Of a stretch of 8,482 nucleotides of DNA, positions 1-5,711 are shown piece by piece; position 1 is the stretch's first letter, and the number at the start of each line of letters is the position of its first letter. The notes beneath the pieces are model-generated. The model did not search any database, was not told where the DNA came from, and worked only from the letters and a program-made list of their open reading frames with translations. The translations under genes and the position numbers were made by a program. Source of the stretch: Candidatus Hydrogenedentota bacterium (GTDB lineage Bacteria > Hydrogenedentota > Hydrogenedentia > Hydrogenedentales > SLHB01); assembly GCA_003557825.1 (NCBI GenBank), contig PWNM01000194.1:1-8482 (forward strand), read 5' to 3'.

Positions 1-649
1 CCGAGCCGTCGTACTCCCGCAATTCGACATAGCCGGGCGCCGTTCGGTTCATCTCGCGGCCTGTGGCTGCGGCGTACGCGTCGCCGCTACTGATCATCAG
101 AAGCATGGGCCATTTCCAGGAGTCCCCATCGCTCGCATCAATGGCCACTCCATGATACTCCTCACCCGGTGATACGAGTACGACTGCGGCCACGCCGGGG
201 TGCTCGATGGCATAGCGTAACACCAGATTGGCTCCGAGACTTGCCCCCATAACGGCAATGGAATGGGGAGCGGCTCCCCGCTCGACGAGCAGCGCTCGAG
301 CGCTATGGATATCTGCCAAAATCCGTTCGATGTTCTCAGCGCCTACTCGGCTTTCGTTCCCCATCTCGACATCATGGCTCAACGTCATAATCCCTGCTCG
401 CTGAGCCCGTAAAGCAAACTGATGCCACGACCCTCGATCCCGTCTGGCCATAGGCGACAATATCAGGCCCGGAGCGCCAGCATCTTCAACCGGATACAGC
501 GTCACTTGGGTCGACGTATCATCCGGACGATCCATGGTAATGTCCATCGGCTCGGGAGGGCCCGGAGGGTCGTTGCCGCATGCCACAAGGGCCGATCCAA
601 TCACGACGCACGCAGTAACCGCGCGTACGATGGTACTCTGTAGTTTCAT
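1..649 (-). CDS. Lipoprotein alpha/beta hydrolase, partial (C-terminus beyond left edge)
   Basis: The frame is open from an ATG at 649 to the window edge, giving 216 residues without the C-terminus. Residues 1-24 form a lipoprotein signal: charged start (MKLQ), hydrophobic core, and lipobox LVAC with Cys24 as the lipidation site. A Pro/Asp-rich linker follows. Residues about 48-210 read as an alpha/beta hydrolase: a strand ending GLILSPMARR, a helix, then the nucleophile elbow GASLG (135-139, Ser137) after the strand HSIAVM. LMISSGD (184-190) has the place of the strand carrying the catalytic Asp (Asp190, inferred). The catalytic His would lie beyond the edge. The family is dienelactone hydrolase/serine esterase-like; the substrate is unknown. 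It starts 30 bp after the SCP2-type gene on the same strand, so the two are probably co-transcribed. No clear Shine-Dalgarno precedes 649, which fits a downstream operon gene. An outer-membrane or periplasmic location is inferred from the lipobox. Confidence 0.85.
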   Translation of the reverse strand, partial: MKLQSTIVRAVTACVVIGSALVACGNDPPGPPEPMDITMDRPDDTSTQVTLYPVEDAGAPGLILSPMARRDRGSWHQFALRAQRAGIMTLSHDVEMGNESRVGAENIERILADIHSARALLVERGAAPHSIAVMGASLGANLVLRYAIEHPGVAAVVLVSPGEEYHGVAIDASDGDSWKWPMLLMISSGDAYAAATGREMNRTAPGYVELREYDGS

Positions 650-679
650 ATACCCGGTGTGTCGACCGACCTGTGTTGA

Positions 680-1000
680 TTATCCCAAAAGGCTCTGCAG
701 TTTCATGGCCAGCGACATATCCCCCTGAACTTTCAGGCGTCCTGTTAGGAATGCTGCCTGTCCGCTGAGCGAACCATTGACAATGCTTAACCAGTCAGCA
801 TCCGACGCTGAGATCACAATGCTCGGGTCTTCTGCCACTCCGGGGACTACGGACGGCACGCCGTTCAGCAGTTTCACTTGCCAATCGCCCCCATTGTCTC
901 CCGATATATGAAATTGAAAAATCGCGTTCATACCGGCCGTTTTGCTACTGTCAATCCGACTCTCCAGGGAGTCGAAGAATTCCGCCACCGAATCAGCCAT
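680..1000 (-). CDS. SCP2 sterol-binding domain protein
   Basis: This small single-domain protein of 106 residues resembles the SCP2 sterol-transfer family, which binds lipids or acyl chains in a hydrophobic cavity. Family-like features are the N-terminal helix VAEFFDSLESRID, the central strands FQFHISG and WQVKLLNG, the stretch DPSIVISASDADWLSIVNG, and the typical ending FLTGRLKVQGDMSLAMKL (84-101), matching the usual F..G+LKV.GD..LA.KL pattern. An ATG at 1018 would add six residues (MEDFYP). The start at 1000 is preferred because an excellent GGAGGA lies 10 nt upstream of it, inside that extension. No signal peptide is visible, so it is probably cytoplasmic. It is the first gene of the minus-strand pair with the lipoprotein hydrolase, which hints at a lipid or ester substrate for the pair; that link is inference. 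Confidence 0.88.
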   Translation of the reverse strand: MADSVAEFFDSLESRIDSSKTAGMNAIFQFHISGDNGGDWQVKLLNGVPSVVPGVAEDPSIVISASDADWLSIVNGSLSGQAAFLTGRLKVQGDMSLAMKLQSLLG

Positions 1001-1010
1001 AGGGTAGAAG

Positions 1011-1016
1011 TCCTCC
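1011..1016 (-). promoter_or_regulatory. Ribosome binding site that decides the SCP2-protein start
   Basis: GGAGGA on the minus strand, 10 nt before the ATG at 1000. It sits inside the reading frame that would begin at the upstream ATG at 1018, and no comparable site precedes that ATG, so 1000 is the better start. Confidence 0.7.
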
Positions 1017-1050
1017 ATTCATATCGTTGCCGCAGGATCCGTTTTCCTAA

Positions 1051-1108
1051 GGTTCCGAACCCCGAATACTCCGGTACTGTAACACAGGTTCTGAAATGGT
1101 TCAAAACC
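1051..1108. promoter_or_regulatory. Candidate operator: three GGTTC-type boxes
   Basis: Three related 11-mers lie here: GGTTCCGAACC (1051-1061, a perfect 5-1-5 palindrome), GGTTCTGAAAT (1087-1097) and GGTTCAAAACC (1098-1108). The last two are in tandem, one helical turn apart. They cover the candidate minus-strand promoter from its -35 to past its start point. A dimeric repressor site is plausible. I do not recognise the factor, and the pattern is not a classical Zur box. Confidence 0.3.
1076..1104 (-). promoter_or_regulatory. Candidate sigma70-type promoter for the SCP2/hydrolase pair
   Basis: Minus strand: -35 TTGAAC (1104-1099), a 17-bp spacer, then -10 TACAGT (1081-1076) preceded by TGT, an extended -10. 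Predicted start is near 1069, giving a leader of about 70 nt to the ATG at 1000. Found by eye, with 4 of 6 matches in each hexamer. Confidence 0.4.
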
Positions 1109-1132
1109 ATGTGGCACAATAAGTTCCACCAG

Positions 1133-1161
1133 TTGACCCGGGGCTCTGGACATGGTACTCT
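1133..1161 (+). promoter_or_regulatory. Candidate sigma70-type promoter for the metal operon
   Basis: -35 TTGACC (1133-1138), a 17-bp spacer, then TACTCT (1156-1161) preceded by TGG, an extended -10. Predicted start is near 1168, about 47 nt before the ATG at 1215. The -10 hexamer itself is weak (3 of 6). A better -10 sequence, TATAAG at 1167-1172, has no -35 at proper distance. Confidence 0.35.
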
Positions 1162-1214
1162 TAAGGTATAAGGCTGCAGAGGATTTTATACGAGTCTTTA
1201 TCAAACCACTGTAT

Positions 1215-1544
1215 ATGCAAAAAACCATCCGGAATAATCCTGCAGTACGTCTCATGGTCGTGTATGGCATGATCGCCATGCTGGCCTTGGTGGTGCTGCC
1301 ATCGTACCATACGCCCGGTTGTGGGTTCCGACCGGGACCACACCGCGTTTATCGCGTCCCTCACGAGCATCCGGAATGCGCTGCCTGCGTATTCGATGCG
1401 CTGGTGAAGCTCGCGCCCGGTGATGAACCGCCCAGTATAATGATGCTCGAGCGCATTGCCGGGACTGTTTTCCCGTTTGCAGGCGAGTTACCCACCTTGG
1501 GCGCGCCCATCGTGCCATGCGCCAACAGCCCGCCGATGGCGTAA
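1215..1544 (+). CDS. Small membrane-anchored protein with CxxC and HxH, first gene of metal operon
   Basis: Length is 109 residues from the ATG at 1215. A hydrophobic helix (residues about 12-30) acts as a membrane anchor or uncleaved signal. The segment after it is rich in possible metal ligands: His32, Cys36, His43, then HEHPECAAC with His50, His52, Cys55 and Cys58. A second CxxC-free half ends IVPCANSPPMA with Cys102. The small size, the CxxC after one helix and the Pro-Pro near the C-terminus vaguely recall DUF2946-type proteins of metal loci, but I cannot claim membership. The start is uncertain. The frame is open back to an ATG at 1152, but that lies inside the candidate promoter, and neither ATG has a clear Shine-Dalgarno. 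It precedes the ABC genes by 129 bp on the same strand. A metal-binding or thiol role in the periplasm is inference. Confidence 0.55.
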   Translation: MQKTIRNNPAVRLMVVYGMIAMLALVVLPSYHTPGCGFRPGPHRVYRVPHEHPECAACVFDALVKLAPGDEPPSIMMLERIAGTVFPFAGELPTLGAPIVPCANSPPMA

Positions 1545-1673
1545 TCACAGCGTCATGCATATAAAATGGGTGGGCCTTTCCAGCGTTACAGGAATGGCGT
1601 ATAGCACCCAAGCAATGATGCTGGTAACGTCATCTCTGGATTAACGGAACAACTCACCAAAGGATGCATTCAT

Positions 1674-2366
1674 ATGGTTACCATTAAAGACTGCCGGCGC
1701 CGCCTTGGCCCGGATGTTACTTTTCATTGCGAATCCTTCCATGTCGAGCCCGGCGAGCATGTGGCGCTTTGGGGTCCCAGTGGCTGTGGCAAAACGACCA
1801 TGTTGAACCTCATAGCCGGCCTTTTGCGTCCCGACTCCGGCGTGATCGAAGTGGACGGGAGTGAAATCCAGGATCTAAGTGAACGCCAGATGGATCAATT
1901 CCGAGGCGAGCGGTTCGGGTTCGTATTTCAGACATTTAACCTGTTGGCCCCCTTTACGGCCTTGCAGAATGTGCTCTTAGGGATGCGTTTCAGCGATACG
2001 CGTCCAACAAAGGAATGGAAGCCCCGCGCCCTCGATCTGCTGCAGCGGGTCGGTCTCCAGCATCGGGTTCACAGCAAACCCAACACGCTGAGCGTGGGCG
2101 AACAGCAACGGGTCGCCATTGCGCGCGCTTTGGCCAACAAACAGAAGCTTATCCTTGCCGACGAACCTACCGGCAGCCTCGACCCCAAAACCTCTCAAGG
2201 AGTCATGGACCTGTTGTTGAAGCTCTGTTCGGAGGAAGAGGTCACCCTGTTGTTGGTCACCCATGAAACTGAGATAGCCGATCGCCTTGAACGGCGCTTC
2301 GACTGTTCCGGGCTGGTAATGGATACTACCGCCGAAGCTCCGGCGTTTGAAAGGAATACAGCATGA
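1674..2366 (+). CDS. ABC transporter ATP-binding protein, LolD/MacB type
   Basis: This 230-residue nucleotide-binding subunit carries every motif: Walker A GPSGCGKTT (34-42), Q-loop FVFQTFNL (Gln86), signature LSVGEQQR (139-146), Walker B LILADEP (159-165, catalytic Glu164), D-loop GSLD (167-170) and H-loop His197 in LLVTHE. The Q-loop context and overall length fit the LolD/MacB/FtsE group, which pairs with FtsX-like permeases and transmits force across the membrane. AAAGGA (1659-1664) lies 9 nt before the ATG. The stop overlaps the permease start as ATGA, indicating translational coupling and a 2:2 complex with it. The start of the protein (MVTIKDCRRR) is slightly short, lacking the usual longer first strands. 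Given the His-rich partner, it probably powers a metal-linked envelope process; the substrate is inference. Confidence 0.93.
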   Translation: MVTIKDCRRRLGPDVTFHCESFHVEPGEHVALWGPSGCGKTTMLNLIAGLLRPDSGVIEVDGSEIQDLSERQMDQFRGERFGFVFQTFNLLAPFTALQNVLLGMRFSDTRPTKEWKPRALDLLQRVGLQHRVHSKPNTLSVGEQQRVAIARALANKQKLILADEPTGSLDPKTSQGVMDLLLKLCSEEEVTLLLVTHETEIADRLERRFDCSGLVMDTTAEAPAFERNTA

Positions 2367-3694
2367 GTCTGTGGCAGATTGCATGGCACTACCTTTGGAG
2401 CCGTAAGCTCCCGACGCTGCTTACTGTATTGTCCGTAGCCCTCGGTGTTGGACTCATCAGCGCCGTTCACACGTTGCGCGAAGAGACTCGCCGCCGTTTT
2501 GAAGAAGAAGGCCAAGCCTTCGACATTGTGGTGGGGGCTAAGGGCAGTCCCCTTCAGCTTGTCCTGAGCTCGGTCTATTTTCTCGACCGGCCTACGGGCA
2601 ATATCTCATATGCCGACTTCGAGCATATTCGTGACCATGAAGACGTGGCCGAAGCGTATCCCATTGGTCTGGGTGACACCTACCGTAATTACCGCATCGT
2701 CGGCACGGTTCCCGAGCTTATGGAGGTCCGCTGGGTGGTCGATCCCATATCGGGACGGGAGCGGATCCCCTTTCAACTTGCCGAAGGGCGGTTCTTCGAA
2801 GAGCCCCTCGAAGCAGTGGTCGGAAGTATTGTCGCTAGAAATACAGGGCTACGTGTTGGGGATACGTTCACCGGTACGCATGGCTTTGAAGGAGGCCATG
2901 TCCATGATGACCATCCCTATAAGGTGGTCGGTATTCTCGAAACGAGCGGGACGCCCAACGATCGGGCGATTTTCTGCAATATCGAGGATATCTGGCTTAT
3001 TCATGAAGAGCATGACCATGATCACCATGATGAGACCCATAACCATGATCATGACCACGACCATAGTCATGACCACGACCATCACCACCACGACCATGAT
3101 CATAGCCATGTTCACGAATTCGACAAAGCGGATCATGACGCCGAGGATCTCGAAGTGACGGCAGTACTTGTCACCCTCGAAAGCCCGGCGTTACGTTTCA
3201 CTTTCATGGAGTATGTTATGCATGAAACTAACGTAATGGCCGCTGTGCCTGTAATGGAGATCCAGCAACTCTATTCCCAGATCCTTGGTACGGCCAATAC
3301 GGTGCTCCTTTCCGTGGCCTATTTGGTCGTGGTCGTCGCGGCCTTGACAGTGATGATCGGGCTCTATCTGGCCATACTCCAGCGGCGGCGCGATCTGGCC
3401 ATTATGCGGTCGCTGGGCGCATCAACCATGGACATCTTCGGGGCTGTGATTCTCGAGGCGTTATTGGTTACAATATTGGGCATTGTGGCTGGATGGTTCC
3501 TTGGAAACGTGGTTTCCTGGGGACTGGGTATTTATCTTACACGTACATTGGGTATGGCCATTACGGCGTTCGACATGTCGATGCATGAGCTGCGGTCCTT
3601 TGCGATCGTTGCTGTGTTTGGGCTGTTGGCCGGTATTCTGCCCGCTTGGCAAGCCTATCAAACCCATGTCGCAAGCGACCTGACGAAACCCTAG
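2363..3694 (+). CDS. MacB/FtsX-type ABC permease with His-rich periplasmic loop
   Basis: Length is 443 residues. One N-terminal membrane helix (about 17-35) is followed by a large periplasmic MacB-PCD-like domain (about 40-300) and three helices (about 311-336, 357-390, 411-430), the four-helix FtsX/MacB topology. Between helices 2 and 3 the LQRRRDLAIMRSLGAS motif (339-354) is the typical cytoplasmic coupling segment. The periplasmic domain holds an insertion, residues 214-258, with 21 histidines alternating mostly with Asp. Further His/Asp lie at 179-184 (HVHDDH). Such His/Asp loops bind Zn(II) or related metals in ZIP and CDF transporters. MacB-type permeases usually act as mechanotransmitters rather than channels, so the loop may sense, buffer or hand over metal. 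The start overlaps the ATPase stop by 4 bp; AAAGGA (2350s) precedes it. Vibrio Zrg-type loci have similar permeases. Confidence 0.9.
   Translation: MSLWQIAWHYLWSRKLPTLLTVLSVALGVGLISAVHTLREETRRRFEEEGQAFDIVVGAKGSPLQLVLSSVYFLDRPTGNISYADFEHIRDHEDVAEAYPIGLGDTYRNYRIVGTVPELMEVRWVVDPISGRERIPFQLAEGRFFEEPLEAVVGSIVARNTGLRVGDTFTGTHGFEGGHVHDDHPYKVVGILETSGTPNDRAIFCNIEDIWLIHEEHDHDHHDETHNHDHDHDHSHDHDHHHHDHDHSHVHEFDKADHDAEDLEVTAVLVTLESPALRFTFMEYVMHETNVMAAVPVMEIQQLYSQILGTANTVLLSVAYLVVVVAALTVMIGLYLAILQRRRDLAIMRSLGASTMDIFGAVILEALLVTILGIVAGWFLGNVVSWGLGIYLTRTLGMAITAFDMSMHELRSFAIVAVFGLLAGILPAWQAYQTHVASDLTKP
3002..3136 (+). repeat. His/Asp-coding low-complexity tract
   Basis: A degenerate tandem array of GAYCAY-type hexamers (gaccat, gatcat, gaccac, agccat) coding the His/Asp loop of the permease. 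Synonymous variation between units (cat/cac, gat/gac) suggests the repeat is kept for the protein and is not a fresh slippage product. The bias creates long open antisense frames that are artefacts. Confidence 0.85.
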
Positions 3695-3715
3695 TTATCG
3701 ACCAAGGAGGGCGCA

Positions 3716-4429
3716 ATGTTAAAACGGCGCACCATTCGTGACCTCGGTACTCTTGCCGGTGTCATCGTGATTATTGTTGGTATTGCTTTGTTCAAAGGCG
3801 TTACAGAACGTGGCGACCTGGCCGCCCGGGCTACCGCCTGGCGTACCAGCATGGAACAAGAACGGGAGCAAATGGGTCTTGATATTATGTCCTGGAGCCT
3901 GCTCCAACGCACACGAGGCAACCAACGCACAGGCCCCACCTTTGCCCCGGAACTATTGGAATACAGGGATTCGCCCATTAACATCATTGGGTTTATGGTC
4001 CCTCTGTACGAATTTCGGCAAGCGAAGGAATTCTTGCTGTTGCCCATGCCTCTCGAGTGTTATTTTTGCATGATGCCGCCCATGCGCGATGTCGTGTTCG
4101 TTCAGATGGCTCCCGGTGAAGAGGCGCAAGTGGTCAACGAACCCGTACTGATCAACGGTACCCTCGAGCTCAATGAAGGGGAAGGGACCAAGTTTTTTTA
4201 TGTCATCAAGGACGCCAAGTGGGGTCCGGGGGACGAGAGCTTACGCCTGACGCCGCAACAGGTTACGCCCGAACACATGGGACATGCATTGGGCGCCCAG
4301 GAAGAAGAAGAGCTCCTTGAAGGATACGAGCCGCCCTCCTTCTCGCCTCAAGGGATGCCCCATGGTATGCCGGGCATGCCGCAAGGGCTTCCGCCCGCTG
4401 CGCCGGAACAGCCGGATTCTGGCTCGTGA
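3716..4429 (+). CDS. Membrane-anchored DUF3299-like protein, CxxC and Met-rich tail
   Basis: Length is 237 residues. One N-terminal membrane helix (about 11-27) follows a basic start (MLKRR), leaving the rest periplasmic. A coiled-coil-prone stretch (about 33-55) precedes the globular part (about 56-170). That part resembles DUF3299: GFMVPL (92-97), KEFLLLPMPLECYFCMMPP with Cys115 and Cys118, then EPVLINGTLEL and FFYVIKDA. The family has a small beta-fold often found beside MacB-type ABC genes in metal-regulated loci; its biochemical role is not established. After about 180 comes a charged segment (AQEEEELLEGYE) and a Pro/Gly/Met tail (208-227) with MPHGMPGMP, a possible soft-metal ligand patch. 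AAGGAGG (3704-3710) lies 5 nt before the ATG and the permease stop only 21 bp upstream, so it belongs to the same transcript. The terminator hairpin starts 35 bp after its stop. Confidence 0.8.
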   Translation: MLKRRTIRDLGTLAGVIVIIVGIALFKGVTERGDLAARATAWRTSMEQEREQMGLDIMSWSLLQRTRGNQRTGPTFAPELLEYRDSPINIIGFMVPLYEFRQAKEFLLLPMPLECYFCMMPPMRDVVFVQMAPGEEAQVVNEPVLINGTLELNEGEGTKFFYVIKDAKWGPGDESLRLTPQQVTPEHMGHALGAQEEEELLEGYEPPSFSPQGMPHGMPGMPQGLPPAAPEQPDSGS

Positions 4430-4454
4430 CATAACGGGCCAAGACATGCTCAGA

Positions 4455-4460
4455 TATAAC
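4455..4460 (+). promoter_or_regulatory. Possible -10 element for rsmE
   Basis: TATAAC matches 5 of 6 bases of the -10 consensus and would start transcription near 4467, within the left arm of the hairpin. No good -35 sits at 16-18 bp; GTGACA (4426-4431) is 23 bp away. A weak candidate, listed because rsmE needs a start point near here if the hairpin terminates upstream transcripts. Confidence 0.2.
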
Positions 4461-4463
4461 CAC

Positions 4464-4504
4464 ATGGAGGTGCGCTGCTGATGGCGCACCTCCATCGTTT
4501 TTTT
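4464..4504 (+). terminator. Intrinsic terminator hairpin overlapping rsmE start
   Basis: A perfect 12-bp inverted repeat, ATGGAGGTGCGC (4464-4475) and GCGCACCTCCAT (4484-4495), encloses an 8-nt loop. CG and seven T's (4498-4504) follow. This is a textbook Rho-independent terminator, 35 bp after the metal operon's last stop. The left arm contains the GGAGGT of rsmE, the loop holds its ATG (4481-4483), and the right arm plus T-run are its codons 2-8, so the stem would also hide the ribosome binding site. Confidence 0.75.
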
Positions 4505-5215
4505 GTCCCTCCTGATCGGGTAAGCGATGCGACGATCTTCCTGCCGTCTGTCGAGGCGCACCATGCCATCCGTGTAGTCCGTCTGCGCGAAGGGGACGAT
4601 GTTGTCCTTTTCGATGGAGAGGGACGAGAAATCCACGGGACCGTAAGCCGGCTTACCCGCCGTGAGGTCGAAACAACGGTTCGCGACATGCAGATCCATG
4701 CCAAGCCGGCAATTCATCTCACGTTGATTCAGGCGTGGTTGCAGCGGGACAAGTGCATCGAAGAACTCATTCGGCGAGGAACCGAACTCGGCGTGACGCA
4801 GTTTCGATTTTTTAACGCCGATCATTCCCAAACACATCTCCGTATTCGCGATAAATGGCGCCGTTGGGCCATCGATTCCTGTAAACAATGCGGCCGCACA
4901 TGGCTCCCGGAGTTTGACACAGCCTCTAGTCTTAACGATGCCCTTGATGGGACGGATGCCAACCCCATATTGATCGCCTCCACCGAGCTTGCTCCCCCCG
5001 TGCCGTTGCGGACAGCGCTGGATGGCGCAACCGATGTAGCTGTGGTGGTCGGTCCCGAAGGCGATTTCTCACCCGCTGAACTCGACATCGCACGAGATCG
5101 GGGGGTCGTACCCATAGCACTTGGTGAGGCCACGTTACGAGCCGAAGCTGCCGCCCTAACCGCCGTCACGCTTATCCTCTACGAACTCGGCGGACTCGGA
5201 CCGCTGGACTCTTGA
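4481..5215 (+). CDS. rsmE: 16S rRNA (uracil1498-N3)-methyltransferase RsmE
   Basis: This 244-residue SPOUT-class enzyme methylates N3 of U1498 in 16S rRNA using S-adenosylmethionine. The N-terminal PUA-like domain (about 1-75) opens with the family's HRFFV (5-9), continues with LPSVEAHHAIRVVRLREGD and includes a LFDGEG turn. The trefoil-knot domain (about 76-235) has LIQAWLQRDKCIEELIRRGTELGV (83-106), KQCGR (135-139) where many homologues have EQ..R, GPEGDFSPAE (191-200), ALGEATLRAEAAAL (213-226) and a terminal helix. The usual LRxETA is LRAEAAA here, so the conserved Thr is Ala. Arg220 and Glu222 are kept. The start at 4481 is fixed by the family's RFFV near the N-terminus and GGAGGT (4466-4471) 9 nt upstream. 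That ribosome binding site and the first eight codons lie inside a terminator-like hairpin, suggesting unusual control. Function does not relate to the upstream metal operon. Confidence 0.95.
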   Translation: MAHLHRFFVPPDRVSDATIFLPSVEAHHAIRVVRLREGDDVVLFDGEGREIHGTVSRLTRREVETTVRDMQIHAKPAIHLTLIQAWLQRDKCIEELIRRGTELGVTQFRFFNADHSQTHLRIRDKWRRWAIDSCKQCGRTWLPEFDTASSLNDALDGTDANPILIASTELAPPVPLRTALDGATDVAVVVGPEGDFSPAELDIARDRGVVPIALGEATLRAEAAALTAVTLILYELGGLGPLDS

Positions 5216-5235
5216 CCCACTCCCTCCGCTAAGCG

Positions 5236-5264
5236 TTTCCTTTGCTTCTGCGTCATGTTATGAT
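5236..5264 (+). promoter_or_regulatory. Candidate promoter for the small membrane protein
   Basis: TATGAT (5259-5264, 5 of 6 to the -10 consensus) with TTTCCT (5236-5241) 17 bp upstream as a poor -35. It lies in the 85-bp gap after rsmE; start near 5271, 30 nt before the ATG. No terminator is visible in the gap, so read-through from rsmE is also possible. Confidence 0.3.
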
Positions 5265-5300
5265 TATCGGGGCATAAGGCCAGGAAAGGAGGGCGGAACC

Positions 5301-5606
5301 ATGCTCTCTCCAAGAGATTGGTTTCATTTCAGCCGTGCCGCACAAGGAGCGCGGAACATGGCCCGCCTTCGGGCTGAGCATGATCAGTTATATGGCGGCA
5401 TGGGTAGCCGGAAGCAACACTGGCCGGTTTCGAAGTATGTCATGTCCGTTGGTTTATTGGGCATTGTTCTCGGGGGCGGCGGCCTAATGGTGGGCTATGT
5501 CAGTTCCATTACTTGGTGGCTTCTCCTTATCGGCTTACCCCTTTTCCTGGTCGGACTGTTCCTTGCCATAGTGGAATCATTGCTCGATATTCGCCGGGAA
5601 CGGTAG
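5301..5606 (+). CDS. Small two-helix membrane protein, unknown function
   Basis: Length is 101 residues. I do not recognise a family. A soluble basic and aromatic N-terminal part (1-44, DWFHFSRAAQGARNMARLRAEHD) probably lies on the cytoplasmic face. Two membrane helices follow: about 46-66, Gly-rich (LGIVLGGGGLMVGYV), and about 70-92 (WWLLLIGLPLFLVGLFLAIVE). A charged end (DIRRER) would also be cytoplasmic, giving a hairpin with both ends inside. It is well supported as a real gene by AAAGGAGG (5286-5293) 7 nt before the ATG and by the clean two-helix pattern. The next gene starts 105 bp downstream on the same strand. The Gly-zipper-like first helix suggests helix packing or self-association; that is inference. 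Confidence 0.7.
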   Translation: MLSPRDWFHFSRAAQGARNMARLRAEHDQLYGGMGSRKQHWPVSKYVMSVGLLGIVLGGGGLMVGYVSSITWWLLLIGLPLFLVGLFLAIVESLLDIRRER

Positions 5607-5711
5607 CCATTGTTACTGCCTACTTGTTATATCGCCGTTTGCGGCGCTTCGAATGGGCCGCGACCAGGACATGTATCAAGCTGAACAGACTTGTGGGAAA
5701 GGAGTCGAGAC

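Noticed and set aside
1252..1611. A 119-codon minus-strand frame opposite the small CxxC protein
   Set aside because: Arg/Ala/His-rich composition without a membrane segment or motif. The plus-strand frame has a clear helix and CxxC and the same direction as the ABC genes. Some doubt remains because the plus-strand gene lacks a good ribosome binding site.
1545..1673. Possible regulatory RNA or metal box in the gap before the ATPase, including CGTTAC (1584-1589) and GTAACG (1624-1629) as an inverted repeat and TATAAA at 1560
   Set aside because: The repeat is only 6 bp with a loop of more than 30 nt, and TATAAA has no -35 at the right distance. Nothing else is visible in this stretch apart from the ATPase ribosome binding site.
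1977..2384. A 135-codon minus-strand frame opposite the ATPase
   Set aside because: It lies fully opposite a gene with every ABC motif and shows no family likeness.
2849..3136. A 95-codon minus-strand frame rich in Met and Val opposite the His tract
   Set aside because: The M/V repeats are the reverse complement of the His/Asp codons (ATG opposite CAT); an artefact of the low-complexity DNA.
4241..4888. A 215-codon open frame on the minus strand opposite the DUF3299-like gene and rsmE
   Set aside because: It spans two well-supported plus-strand genes, including the terminator hairpin, has no recognisable domain, and its composition is that of a complementary-strand shadow.
5633..5646. Hairpin CGCCG-TTTG-CGGCG as terminator after the two-helix protein
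   Set aside because: The stem is only 5 bp and no T-run follows, so it does not look like an intrinsic terminator.
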